NCBI GenBank assembly: GCA_007844125.1
Contig: CM017564.1
Span: 22,507,563-22,571,562, forward strand
Reading direction: 5' to 3'
Origin: Sinonovacula constricta
Taxonomy: Eukaryota > Mollusca > Bivalvia > Cardiida > Solecurtidae
Length of the DNA: 64,000 nt
Numbering within the stretch: the stretch's first letter is position 1; each line of letters opens with the position of its first letter. The notes beneath the pieces were generated by a model. It was not told where the DNA came from and did no database searches. It was given only the letters and a program-made list of their open reading frames with translations. This document shows, in pieces, positions 24,235-34,615 of the stretch. The translations under genes were made by a program, and so were the position numbers.

Positions 24235-25644
24235 CAGGGGTTTTTTTCCTTAACAAACTGACGCCGATAATCGGCGTCTTCCCCTAGAAAAACTTTCCCC
24301 ATCGAAAATCATTTTTCCCCTTGTAGAGTTTAAATTTTTTATCAGGAAGTACATAGAAGGATTGATTTTTAGTTTAGTTGAAACTGTTTCATTTAAACTC
24401 TTTTTAAACATTTAAATGAACTTCTGTTTAAAAACTACGTACTACGTACGCACTTTACCGAGTATACTATTTGACAAGTTTTACCAAATACAGACTCGCT
24501 ACATGACGGACATTGCATCTTAGCAATCTGATCTCCTCGGGTAAATTCCGTCTTCGGGACAATCGTCATGATTCGTGAATTATCCGATTGTCATTGTCCC
24601 CAATCGGAACACATCCGACAATTCACGAGTCATTGATTGTCCCGAGGACGGAATTACCCGATTGGGTTCCAAATGTTATTGTCCTGAAAACGGAATTACC
24701 TGAGGAGTTGCGATTGTGCATCCTAGCTTTCGACGCAATCGGTTGGCTTTAGACGCTCACTATTTGCAATAATGGGAACCAAATTTGATAGCGGAAACCA
24801 GATGAGTGTTTGTTTGTTTCCGGCCATCGTCATATTTCACGATGTCTCACAATTTGAGAAAATTACAACAACAACAAAATAATAAAACTATCCAATGCAA
24901 AAAAATCAAAACGAAATGATAGGCCTACGTTTTTAAGACACCGTCTTCTAGTGAGCAGGGTAAGAAAGATCTCGACAATCAATCGGATGTGATCGTAATT
25001 GCTGATAAAAATTAAACCGAAACTAGCGAAAGTAGGCAATCTACATTGTGCGAAGAATCTCGTCTTGAATCAACATGTACTAGCAATACAGTTGCCACAT
25101 TTTCTTAACAGCAACAGTTGGCTTGCAATACTGCATTGGTTGCTGACTTCCCAATGGTAACTGCAAGTTTCAAATCAAAAGAAACAAAAACAGACACTTG
25201 TCATTTCAACCAACACATTTATGACTCCATGTATACTTGGCTATATTATAGTTCGTCTAAAAAAGCTACATGTGCAAATAGAGTGAACTGTTTTACATCA
25301 AGAAATGACATAAATGTTGTGCAGTGTAAAGTGATAATCCTTCAAGGAGACTTGAAAGTCACAATAACAGTGAAAGGCATAAGGCATCTGCTGAAAAATA
25401 CACCAATGTTAGGTGTCTGTTATCCAAATGCTGGAAACTGCTGCAGGAATCAAATAGACATGCCTCTTTAGGCTTACTCTAACCCTAAAAGACTTCTTTA
25501 AGACTTGTTTATGAAAGTTAAAGTAATATTAAGAGATATATAATGTACTGAATTTCCCCCAGTGTTGTATATTTCACGCGATTTTTCCCCTTTTGACCAG
25601 CGTCCAGCGTCCAGCGTCTTCCCCTGTTCCTAAAAAAACCCCTG
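24235..25644. mobile_element. hAT-like DNA element, 1.4 kb
   Basis: The ends are CAGGGGTTTTTTTCC and, reverse-complemented, CAGGGGTTTTTTTAGGAAC. Copy B lacks the insert (TATATAGAGAGATAACAAAT near 43.34 kb), so this is a true insertion. The target lies in a short AGAGA run, so the duplication length is unclear. CAGGG-type ends suggest hAT. The + frame 25118-25471 (117 codons, Cys-rich) may be a decayed zinc-finger part of a transposase, but I cannot confirm this. A perfect 19-base palindrome lies at 24260-24278 and a diverged inverted repeat of the CAATCGG family at 24530-24665. Confidence 0.65.
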
Positions 25645-26347
25645 AGAGATAATAAACCAATTTCTAATTTGACTTATGTCAACAACCAGATTCTTGGAAA
25701 TAATTCACTTAATGTACATATTAAGTTTTCATTAAAAATCACAACTGACTGCATGTACACTGAACTTGTATCATGGCAGACGGTAGACAAAAGGCATTTG
25801 CATACTTGGTGTGCGAAACAATGAATAAAATTTAAAATAAAAACATGATTTAGTACTCTGAAATTGCATTCATTGAACGTATAAATAATATTGCCGAACA
25901 AACGTTATCGCGTACATGTAACCAAACAGTTGAAAACATTCCATTCGCCGCGCGACATAATATGACGTCATAAATATTTGAAAAATATACACGTTGAGCG
26001 TTGAGAGTTATCCAGCGTGAAATGGATTCTGTGAGGAGGTCTTGTTGAAAATGTCTAAAGATATCGCGCGAAGTATATTTTTTTATATTTTAATAAAATA
26101 ATACTTTTAAATATTTATGATTTTTTTTTTGTATACTTACTTTTGAATCTTTTTTATTATTATAGTTCTCTGTAGATGTATTTGCACATTTTCTGTGGGT
26201 CTATTGTAAACTTCCAGCTATAACCATGTACATAAAACCGATAACGAGCTTCCAAGTGTTCTGTTAGGTTATATATAGTATAACGAACAATTTTACAAGT
26301 TACAGATAAATGTTCATTTATTTACAGCTCTACATTTCCAGACACAA

Positions 26348-26518
26348 ATGGCAAATCTACCACGTAGCCAGTTAGAACCAAGCAAGGAGGAAATAGAGCA
26401 TAACAGTTGTGTCGCTAGCAAGTTGAACGACCACGAAAGACTGACGTTTGCCATGTTACTAGCTATTGTTGACATTTTTGGATTAAATATTTATCTACTC
26501 TATATTTCTATCTTTTAA
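26348..26518 (+). CDS. Small ORF with a membrane helix, copy A (56 aa)
   Basis: I do not recognise this protein. The start ATGG lies seven bases after a good splice-acceptor sequence (TACATTTCCAG). Residues 1-32 are polar and charged (SKEEIEHNS, KLNDHER). Residues about 33-56 are a hydrophobic stretch (LTFAMLLAIVDIF) long enough to cross a membrane. Copy B (44080-44289) keeps the ATG and frame. The central part, PSKEE to VDIF, differs by one amino-acid change plus silent changes, whereas the ends differ more, hinting at constraint. It could be a short protein, an exon of a larger gene, or chance in a young duplication. Confidence 0.3.
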   Translation: MANLPRSQLEPSKEEIEHNSCVASKLNDHERLTFAMLLAIVDIFGLNIYLLYISIF

Positions 26519-26733
26519 GGTAGTTGTGTGGATGTTTATTTTGTCGACCATGTTTAGTCCACCATAAACCAACTGACAGAACTTCCATCAAGACATGAAC
26601 TCTTTCTTTCCCCTACACTTATTTTCAGGTAGCATCAATAATAATGATTATGAATATAGACGTGTATTTTGTCACCAACACAATATGTACATTTTACAAT
26701 GTTTTACTCTGGTCTACATTTCTGTATTTCCAG

Positions 26734-27312
26734 GTTGCCTTCTCTGGTTCTACCCAAGTCCACGTGTACAACACCGAGAGTCTGACCAGGACACGAACCG
26801 TCGAGTTGGGACATGTGACTTCCACTATCGCTTGTCATGGCGGACTGCTGTACTGTGATGGGTTGGGGGGTAAGATATTTTATGTACATGACGTGAGTAG
26901 TGGCAGGAAGCTTAGGGAGATCTCCAAGGACACCGACGGCCGGGATCTGTTTTCTGATATCCTACACATCGCCGTGAACAGTTCCGGCGACCGACTCTAT
27001 ATGACTGACGGGAAGAGTGGACTTGTATGTTTCGGCGTGGACGGGAGGCGGACATGTCATCTCTCCGAGGAGGATCTCGGACTGTCTGGAGCCTCGGGTG
27101 TGACCACTGACCATCACGGTCACGTGTATGTTTGTGGAGTGAACTCACACAACGTTGTCAAGGTGACCGAGGATGGTCACGTGGTTGGTCAGATATTGTC
27201 CGAGAAAGATGGAAACACGTGGCCATGGTGCCTCAGTTATGATGTGAGCAGGAGTCGGTTGTATGTCGGAGATTGGAACAGTGATCAGCTTCTGATGGTG
27301 GAATGGAAGTAA
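26734..27312 (+). CDS. B-box/NHL protein, exon 3: rest of the NHL propeller
   Basis: Terminal exon, residues 425-616. TGTATTTCCAG|GTTGCC is a strong acceptor, and phase 0 matches the exon-2 donor at 9943. Sequence blocks continue the propeller: VHVYNTESL, GGLLYCDGLGGKIFYVHD, AVNSSGDRLYMTD, GVTTDHHGHVYVCG, NVVKVTEDGHVVGQIL, SRLYVGDWNSDQLL, then stop. This is the repeated strand-turn pattern of NHL-like blades. The 30 codons open upstream of 26734 are intron. A near copy at 44465-45061 lacks a usable acceptor, so this is the only working terminal exon in view. The joining across 16.8 kb rests on phase and domain fit. Confidence 0.8.
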   Translation, partial: VAFSGSTQVHVYNTESLTRTRTVELGHVTSTIACHGGLLYCDGLGGKIFYVHDVSSGRKLREISKDTDGRDLFSDILHIAVNSSGDRLYMTDGKSGLVCFGVDGRRTCHLSEEDLGLSGASGVTTDHHGHVYVCGVNSHNVVKVTEDGHVVGQILSEKDGNTWPWCLSYDVSRSRLYVGDWNSDQLLMVEWK

Positions 27313-27418
27313 AGTTTATATTAGTTTCAATTGATGTAACGTAAATATTAAATATTGCTGGACATTTTGTTTTTATTTGTGTTAATACTTTTGTTGACAT
27401 TTTATGAATTAGTGGATT

Positions 27419-27424
27419 AAATAA
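27419..27424 (+). terminator. AATAAA polyadenylation signal of the B-box/NHL gene
   Basis: GATTAAATAAACATTTT, 107 bases after the stop codon. A second AATAAA is at about 27461. Confidence 0.6.
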
Positions 27425-27856
27425 ACATTTTAGCAACATAATATTAGACATTTTCTTGAGGAATAAAATGAAATTAAAACCTGTATTTAAAACTCGGTTC
27501 TTCTGTAAATGTTACAAATAAGTATGTAGTTGATGTATTGTTGTATTTGCATTAAATAATTCATATTTCTATATGAAGTATAGTTTTTAATACATTTTAT
27601 GAAGCAAAGTTTGGCGAAAAAGTGAAGAGAGACGTTATCTATCTGTGATTAAACAATTGCTCCCTGAAAAGGACCTTTATGCTGATTAAACATTTACAAT
27701 GTGATACCAATGATTGTTACTGGAACATAGCTGTGGAGGACTTTGCGTAAAGTTATTGCTCTAGTGATATCTTCTTGAATATGGAAGTGATTTCTTTTAT
27801 TAAACATAGCACGGATTAACATTTAAAATTTAAATTTAAATTTGTAGTAACTCCTT

Positions 27857-27947
27857 CTACTCTGCTTCAAGTGGACACCGTCTCCAGATAACTAAAATAC
27901 TGTTGGTGGGACGATAAACCCAACAAACAAACAAACAAACAAACAAA
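27857..27947 (+). mobile_element. 5'-truncated SINE, (CAAA)n tail
   Basis: CTGCTTCAAGTGGACACCGT through ACTGTTGGTGGGACGATAAA and a run of CAAA repeats. It is the 3' end of the SINE family at 21047-21345. Copy B lacks it at 47.98 kb, so it inserted after the duplication. Confidence 0.7.
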
Positions 27948-28439
27948 TAATAATCAAATTTCAATTAACAATTGGTGTAAACATGTGGCGAGTGTTATTA
28001 TTATAGATTGATACGGCTTAAAAAGTACTTGACATGCAAACATGTTTACCTTTCACTTTTGTACAATAACAGTTTCAGCCGACTACGTAGGTTCGTTGTT
28101 ATTTATTTTCATCCGTGTTGCAAACGGGTGACGCACATACGATGCATGAACAATTTATGCAGACATTACACTTTGCAGATCAACATGAGAATGACTGATC
28201 AAATAATATTTGGTTCATTCAATGATATTTACCGAATAAGTTACAGACATTTAGTTACTAGGTCGTATACACCAAATTCAATATCAGTCTGGAATTTAAA
28301 CGGACTAATAACAAGTCGGAACAAAAACAACACATACAAAATCATGTCGGAAATGCATACGGCCAATTATTTCCATAAATTTCAATACTAAGTTATATTG
28401 TCAATTGTTTAATAACTTTAATAACTCCCCCGCCGCAAT

Positions 28440-29560
28440 GGTTGTAAGCGACAAATGTCATGGCAGAAATGTATAGAACATAATACCATCATGGCAGCAA
28501 TGTATAGGGAATAATAACACCATGGCAGCAATGTATAGGGAATAATAGCACCTTGGCAGAAATGCATGGAAGTTAATAACATAATGGCAGAAATGTATAA
28601 GGAATAATAACATCATGGCTGCAATGTATATGGAACAATAACACCATGGCAGAAATGCATGGAACATAATAACATCATGGCAGCAATGTATCTGGAATAA
28701 TAACACCATGGCATCAACGTATAGGGAATAATAACACCATGGCATCAAGGTATAGGGAATAATAACATCATGACAGCAATTTAACGAAAATAATAACACC
28801 ATGGCAGTAATGAATAGGGAATAATAACACCATGGCAGTAATGAATAGGGAATAATAACACCATGGCAGCAATGTATAGAGAATAATAACACCATGGCAG
28901 AAACGCATGGAACATAATAACATCATGGCAACAATGTATACGACATGATAACACCATGGCAGCAATGCATGGAACATAATAACATCATGGCTGCAATTTA
29001 TAGGGCATAAATACATCATTGCAGCAATGCATAGAGCATAATGATACAACTACAGAAATGTATTGGTCATAAGAACGTCATGGCAGCTATGTATAGGGCT
29101 TAATAACATCATGGCAGTTATGTATATGACATAATAACGTCATGGTAGCAATGTATTGGACATATTGAACGTCATGGTAGTAATATACAAGACATTATAA
29201 AATCATGGCAGCAATGAACAGGACATAATAACAACATGATAGTAATGTATAATGCGTAATACCAACATGGCAGCAATGTATAGGACATAATAACGTCATG
29301 ACAGAAATGTATGGGACATAATAACACATGTACAGTATTGCGTTGGACATAATAACATCATGACATCAATGTATGGGACATAATAACATATTTGCATCAA
29401 TGTATGGGACATAATAACAGCATGGCAGCAATGTATAGGACATAGTAGCATCATGGCAGCAATGTATGGGACATAATAACACATTGACATTAATGTATGG
29501 GACATAATAACACAATGGCAGTAATATATAGGACAAAATAAATCCATGGCAACAGTTTTT
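28440..29560 (+). repeat. 31-bp minisatellite, about 36 units (copy A)
   Basis: Unit close to CATGGCAGCAATGTATAGGG plus AATAATAACAC. Units vary by point changes and small indels. Because 31 is not a multiple of 3, successive units are read in different frames, and the minus-strand open frames here are artefacts. Copy B has a shorter array at 48690-49080. Confidence 0.92.
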
Positions 29561-29969
29561 ATGGCAAACAACTACGATTTATATATGGAAGCAAAGAGAA
29601 GTTCTAGGTAAGTGGTTTAACAAGCCAAAACTGCAAATTGGAATTTGCAATTCAGTCAATATCAATATGCTAAGATTACAGACTTTGAGCTTAAAATTTT
29701 CAGAATTTGTGGAAATTTAATTAGCCCCATATCTTTCCAACAAACAACCAGACATCTGCAGTAACCACCAGGGAAAAAGAAGATATGCTTGTTTCCCACC
29801 AAAAGGATTTCTCCTGTAGTTCGAATATAGAAAAAAAAGTACTAAACTTTATACGGATCAGTTACTGCAAGAACCAGGTGAGAATGGGTCAATTTTAAAT
29901 AGTAGCTCTTCTCTTTTGGATTTAAAATAAGTTATCACAACAAGGAGTAAATCTGCCACTGGGAAAGAT
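29561..29969. other. No feature seen
   Basis: AT-rich spacer after the minisatellite; it does not match copy B. Confidence 0.4.
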
Positions 29970-30620
29970 ACAATTATCAAACAAACTGTTCAGACTGGTT
30001 AAAATATTCAGATAGAAGCAAAGATACGCTCACGGGCATCGTGGCCTCTGTCTTTGGCATCCCTAGTAAAGATTTTAAGCAGATTAATAAAATTATCGAT
30101 AAGATTTCCAGCTTAACTGCAGAATTAAACGCCACAATGCACGTTTTATGCTGGATACTAAGACAAAACGCAAACAAATATGTTATTCTTGCTGACACTT
30201 TGGCTTTACTAACATCAATTAAATTCACAATAGCAGGTCTAGACCCGACCTCTTAAATAACATTAAAATATGCCTCAAACTATCAGATGTGACTCAATAT
30301 CTCGGTCTATCCCCATCTGAAATATATTCTATCAGGAAAACATATTTTACAAAAATGGGGCAAGAAACCATCAACAGAAAATGCAATACTTAATAATGGT
30401 AGACCCTTACCCACGCTTGATCTACACTTTATGTATTTGGATACCTTAAGACCAGACAAATGTATCACTAGGCTGAGTACAACAAAAACTTAACTACCTG
30501 GTAGTACAGGACAATATGTACCAAACTTAAATCTTACCTGTACTACCTGTAATACTATCAATGATGAGTCACATTTTCTGCTGAAGTTCCGAGTTCACTG
30601 GACAGAAGCAAATTGCAACC
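29970..30620 (+). mobile_element. LINE fragment: RNase H and C-terminal Cys motif
   Basis: The frame from about 29997 reads WLKYSDRSKDTLTGIVASVF, then SSLTAELNATMHVLCWIL and VILADTLALLTSIK: the D-x-S-K, T-A-E-L and D-x-L-A-L blocks of a LINE RNase H. At about 30540 a C-x2-C-x6-H-type motif (CTTCNTINDESHFLL) matches the Cys motif after RNase H. Stops and shifts between them show decay. Same family as 14100-14490. Confidence 0.72.
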
Positions 30621-30660
30621 TACTTCAGTGTAAAGAGGCAAGAAGCTGCTACCTGAACAT

Positions 30661-31010
30661 GTGACTAGTGCCCAAGTCCTACTATTATCCACTAACCCAG
30701 CAACACTCCCAGATCTCCTTAGTTTTATGACAGACTCCTTATCAATATCAAAGACCTTACTTCATGACTCTGTGATTAGCAACACCAAACCAACTACATG
30801 GTGGACAAGCATAAACCGGTCCTCAACAGTGAACAGTGACTGGTGCCATGTTGCATTGAAATTCCTTTAAATGCCATCCAGTTCTGCATGTATTGAAAGA
30901 GTGTTTTCTGAATTCAGTTTGATCCAAAATAAACTGAGGAATGAACTTGGTCTTGAGAAAGCTGCCAAACGGATTCTAATTAATAATTTAAAAAATGTAG
31001 TCAACAGGCG
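30661..31010 (+). pseudogene. hAT transposase C-terminal dimerisation domain, broken
   Basis: One frame reads TTWWTSINRSS and, after a single in-frame TAA at 30868-30870, SSSACIERVFSEFSLIQNKL and GLEKAAKRILI. This is the W-W and S-S-A-x-x-E-R-V-F-S signature of the hAT C-terminal dimerisation region. Only the C-terminal part is present, and I found no inverted ends. Confidence 0.75.
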
Positions 31011-31014
31011 TGCA

Positions 31015-31090
31015 TGTGGACAGGTCCACATCAGAATCGAACTGATAATTCTCCCAGGAACTGCACCTGCATGGACCAACGCCCACTTTA
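31015..31090 (-). repeat. Short tRNA-like repeat (partner 14985-15070)
   Basis: See the 14985 entry for the matching text. Confidence 0.35.
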
Positions 31091-31429
31091 CCAGTTGACT
31101 GCAATTTTCATTTTGTATACTAGCATATCTTTAGGTAAATTAACATATTTAAGATACAAAAATGATCCAAACATTCCAAGTATATTTGATTGTGATTTAT
31201 ACAATAACAATGGATAAACTCAAATAAAGTAATTTTTTCTTCAAAAATAAAAGTACAATCAGACTAAACTATCTATGTACCCACAGGAAACAGAATCAGC
31301 ATGTCTTTATAACCATAAATATATTAATGCTTTGATATTAATAATAAATTATTACTAACTAAGGTATATATGTCTGTCATATCAAAGATACTAAATTTAT
31401 AGGTATCCCCGGCAGAAGTTATTACTCTG

Positions 31430-31700
31430 GAGCCTAGCACGGTCTGTCCGGATCGACCTCCAATCCTCAGCCGTGACCCGAGAGACTCGGGCTTGGGCCG
31501 TGTAAGTTAGGAGGACTCGACTTCGCAGGCTCCTTTTAAATATAGTTATATGTGTTTATAAGTTAATTAAAAGGAATTAGTTCATCACATATACATGCAT
31601 TCAGTTATGATCTAGCACGGTTTGTCCGGTTCGACCCCCTGCCGTGGCCTGAGAGGCTTGAGCTTGGGTCGGGGCAGAAATCAGGAGGACTTGTCGCCGT
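31430..31700 (+). repeat. Two units of a GC-rich 180-bp repeat
   Basis: CTAGCACGGTCTGTCCGGAT...GACTCGGGCTTGGGCCGTG...AGGAGGACT recurs at 31612 as CTAGCACGGTTTGTCCGGTT...GGCTTGAGCTTGGGTCGGG...AGGAGGACT, each followed by TATAAgTTAATT. The second unit holds a B-box-like GGTTCGACCCC, so a pol-III origin is possible. Confidence 0.55.
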
Positions 31701-33360
31701 ACAACCTTTTATCATGGTCTGTGCATACTTATAAATTAATTGTATTATTTAGGTGCCAATTTCACCCCATACCCAAGTAGTATACTTGTTTTCATTTAAA
31801 TGTTAACTGCCTTTTTTAAATTAAAGCCCTTTTAGCAACATGCTGGGCTACTCGGCCGGCCCAATTGCCTCTCCATGCAGTTTGTAAGTAAGGGCAGATG
31901 GAAGTTGGTAGAGTTTCTCTCGCATAGACTGGAAAACCCAAACATACTCGAACAGGAGTCCATTCTTCACAATTCCAAACAGACTTTGGTCCATGGCTTA
32001 ACTCCCAGCCTACCTCTCCCAGCGGTGGCATCAGGTTGCTCACAGTGTCGAACACTGGCTGTCACATATACCGGTAAATATATACCTTAAAGCAAAGCAA
32101 ACATTACCTCAGTAGACTTGAGTAGTGTACTTGTTCAAGTTGTTCTTGTTGTAGATGAAAAGAAAGCGAAAATAGCAATTTGGTTTTGTTTTCAAACATT
32201 TTTATACACAATTAAGCGAGAGCAAATAAACCCACAACTGCGGGGCTTAATGAACCGAACTAAATATATAACTAACAAACAATTAATACCCTGAAATCAT
32301 CATAAATCTGACATTTCTGGCAAGAATATAATCCAAAACACAACAGATCGTTTGTAACCTTGGTACTTCCTGTGACACGGTCTGATATTTCGGGAGCAAG
32401 ACATTTCGACCCCATGTTAATTCCTGGGACATTTCAACCCCAAGACCTTTCGACCCCAACCCTGGGACAATTCGACCCCAAATCGTCGAGACATTTCGAC
32501 CCCAAGAAGTTTACATATAGTTGAAGTATATTTTCATATTAAGATATATACATGTTATCAAAAATAATTGAATATAGTGAAAACATGAATTGAAGTATAA
32601 TTTTATATTAGGATGTATAGACGTAATTGAAAAATATGCGTCTTAATATTTGTTTCTTTTTATGTGCTGGTGCGCTTCTATTGTAGTTTGTATGTTCTGA
32701 GTTTAAAATGGTCAATAGATATATAATTAAAAAATAAGCGTCGTAACCTTTTTTTTTTCCTTTTATGTGCATGCATGATTGTATTGTAATAGTGTATAAA
32801 ATAAGCAAACTGTTTGAAACAAGTACCTCTTACATTGCGCTATTCATTCGTCAATTAATGATGCCAATTACAAAGTGATAATTACTTATTTAACATAATG
32901 TTCTATGAAACAGTGACTTTGTTGTCGGTTTTAAAAAATAAATCCCGATAAATAAAGTAATTAGGCGAATTATCTTTAAGCTTTATCACTTCGGCAATTA
33001 ACAATACTAATTATCGGCGTCTCTGATGTCTGCTTAAAACGGATTATCCCGCAAATTAGCTTAAATCTGTGATTTTGTCACCATGAGTAATTCGCCGATT
33101 GGTTTAATGCGTGATTAAAATACAAATGTTTGATTTGTTGACAATGTTTTGACTGCAAACAAATTGATGATTGGTTCTAATATGAATGCTTCATTTACAT
33201 ATTTTGGTTATATAAACATAAGTACAGTTTTTTAGCTCAGTATCATCTAAATCTTAAGGAGTGTTATTTTAATAGTCAACAGTTGACTTGTTATTTTAAT
33301 ATAGTGAATTTATAATTGTGCTATTGCGTACACACTAATAGGTAGCATTGACATTATTTA
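31701..33360. other. No gene recognised
   Basis: AT-rich apart from a GC-richer patch at 31830-32060, whose minus-strand frame (79 codons) I do not recognise. It contains the GACATTTCGACCCC array (32395-32510). Confidence 0.4.
32395..32510 (+). repeat. Array of GACATTTCGACCCCAA motifs
   Basis: Five spaced copies (ACATTTCGACCCC, ACATTTCAACCCC, ACCTTTCGACCCC, ACAATTCGACCCC, ACATTTCGACCCC) within about 115 bases. The layout resembles the repeated motif at the ends of the element at 38855-41020, but no inverted partner was found. Confidence 0.6.
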
Positions 33361-33502
33361 TGTGCTATCAACGGTTTAACGTGTCTGGAGTTAAAAGTGT
33401 CGGATTTGTGCATTGAGTGTAGGAAGCCTGTGCGCCCGCGGCAACATGCAGTCTCGTGTGACTCCTGTGATCAGTCGCAACACAGAACATGTGGAAACAC
33501 GG
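33361..33502 (+). CDS. Exon encoding first part of a PHD-like zinc finger
   Basis: The frame LCIECRKPVRPRQHAVSC, DSC and HRTC gives C-x2-C-x12-C-x2-C-x4-H-x2-C, and ends at a GTATGT donor (phase 1). Joined to the exon at 34437, the final C-x2-C follows 23 residues on, completing a C4HC3 PHD-like pattern. No start codon is visible upstream in frame (an in-frame TGA lies just before 33361), so the 5' part is missing or in another exon. It may be a relic of a gene or of a larger transposon-related protein. Confidence 0.5.
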
Positions 33503-33547
33503 GTATGTTATTTTTGTGATATTTATAATTATAATAATAATACCATT

Positions 33548-34395
33548 ACAGGACAGAAAGTGTACTCTATGTAACACAGATTCTATCGGTGATGAAAATC
33601 ACTATTTACTTCATTACCATTATTTTAATGAACTTCGCGAAAGAAATCCTGGGCTCAAATTTATTAAATAATACCTCGCTATCATCACTACTCAATACTA
33701 TAATACCAAGCATTTTACAGCAACTCAGTAAATTCATCAACATAATAATGACTACAAATTTCATTATAACCTTATAAACTAATCTTATGTCACATAGTCA
33801 AACTTACTACAAGGAAAGCAAACTGAAACACACTTAATACCCGTGCTATTACATAACCGTGTTAACTTATATTGATTGTGTAAACCAAGTTACCTCTTGA
33901 ACCTTTGAGATTTGTAGCACCCGTATGGTCTTATAAACTGAACCGCCTTTGCTAAATATCTGTATATCAAATTGATACTTAGCGCTTTTATCTTAGTTAT
34001 ATACGGATTTATGTAAATTTGTGTTGTATTGAACTAACATTATTATTTTGCTGTGCTTTTATTATACGAATGGTATTATACCACACATACATATCGATGT
34101 CCATATTTGTATATATGCTATTGTTTATCTAAACATCCTAATGGCATGAATAAGAAAATTTGTTAACCTTAAATTATTAACCTTAAAGGACCTTTAGCTC
34201 ATTCTCAATTTACTAAACTATTTTTTTCGACCCCGCCCACAATCTCAACTATTACTGAGCATTATATCTCTATAAAGATTTACACACTAAATGTTGTACT
34301 CAGCTCTGATATCTATTTGCTGTTTACTTTGTATAATTCCCCATGCTGTATACTATGTATACTTGGAAGAAATAAAGATATGTTCTTTGTGTTTT
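33548..34395 (+). mobile_element. LINE 3' end inside the zinc-finger intron
   Basis: DRKCTLCNTDSIGDENHYLL then a stop is the Cys motif at the end of many LINE ORF2 proteins, usually C-x2-C then D-I-G-D-E-x-H. Non-coding 3' DNA follows, ending near GGAAGAAATAAAGATATG at about 34370-34382. Confidence 0.65.
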
Positions 34396-34436
34396 GTTCT
34401 GTTCTGTAAAGCAACATCAATATAATAGCCTTTCAG

Positions 34437-34615
34437 GTTTATCCAAGTCTGCGTATTTACGCGCAGTTAAAGACCAACTAGATATCGCATTTAAGTGCAA
34501 CCATTGTCTTGAGCGTGATGTCTCCATCAACGTCTCCTCAGACGGAATCAGCGTGTTGGTGTTTTTAAACATCGAACATTACGTGTTGATGGGCTTATCG
34601 GACTGCATGTGTTGA
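34437..34615 (+). CDS. Exon encoding second part of the PHD-like zinc finger
   Basis: After TAGCCTTTCAG the phase-1 reading is Gly-Leu-Ser-Lys, then YLRAVKDQLDIAFKCNHC, supplying the last C-x2-C. The frame then runs into the first unit of the 56-bp minisatellite and stops at 34613. No splice donor is evident before the array, so the array may have destroyed the gene's 3' part or created a new tail. Confidence 0.45.

Larger units (their letters stand above)
9944..26733 (+). other. Intron 2 of the B-box/NHL gene (16.8 kb)
   Basis: Donor GTAAGT at 9944, acceptor TGTATTTCCAG ending at 26733, both phase 0. It is filled with mobile elements, listed separately. The stretches 10016-11817, 12784-13479, 15621-17144 and 17204-17544 show no gene or clear repeat, apart from a purine-rich run at about 12985-13078. 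A large intron is inferred from phase and domain fit, not from transcript data. Confidence 0.65.
27313..28430. other. 3' UTR, then shared duplicated DNA
   Basis: The 3' UTR of the B-box/NHL gene probably ends soon after the AATAAA at 27419. Beyond it, blocks such as ACCAATGATTGTTACTGGAA and TAGCACGGATTAA match copy B at 46.96 and 47.95 kb. A SINE fragment lies at 27857-27947. No gene seen. Confidence 0.5.
17545..29560 (+). repeat. Segmental duplication, copy A
   Basis: This segment recurs as copy B (36413-49080) in direct orientation and the same order: the GTGTTAGGTCATATACA block, tRNA-SINE, GAAAAGAAGAAAT tandem block, GA purine tract, small ORF, terminal NHL exon and 31-bp minisatellite. 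Identity is high between insertions, around nine bases in ten by eye. Copy-specific insertions here are 18491-20824 and 24235-25644. The left edge is near GTGTTAGGTCATATACATTC. The right edge is lost in the minisatellite. Confidence 0.85.

Noticed and set aside
26644..26733. N-terminal start of a separate protein at 26644
   Set aside because: These 30 codons precede a strong acceptor and are AT-rich intron sequence. The NHL text starts exactly after the AG.
28440..29560. Regular short repeats as a CRISPR array
   Set aside because: Units are directly adjacent with no unique spacers, and the genome is eukaryotic. The same holds for the 56-bp and 70-bp arrays.
28458..29571. Minus-strand frames rich in Leu, Tyr, Cys and His, looking like a repetitive protein
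   Set aside because: They follow the 31-bp minisatellite. The unit length is not a multiple of three, and start and stop points are arbitrary.
31816..32055. 79-codon minus-strand frame in a GC-richer patch
   Set aside because: No recognisable domain, no splice or promoter signal that I could support. Left as unassigned DNA.
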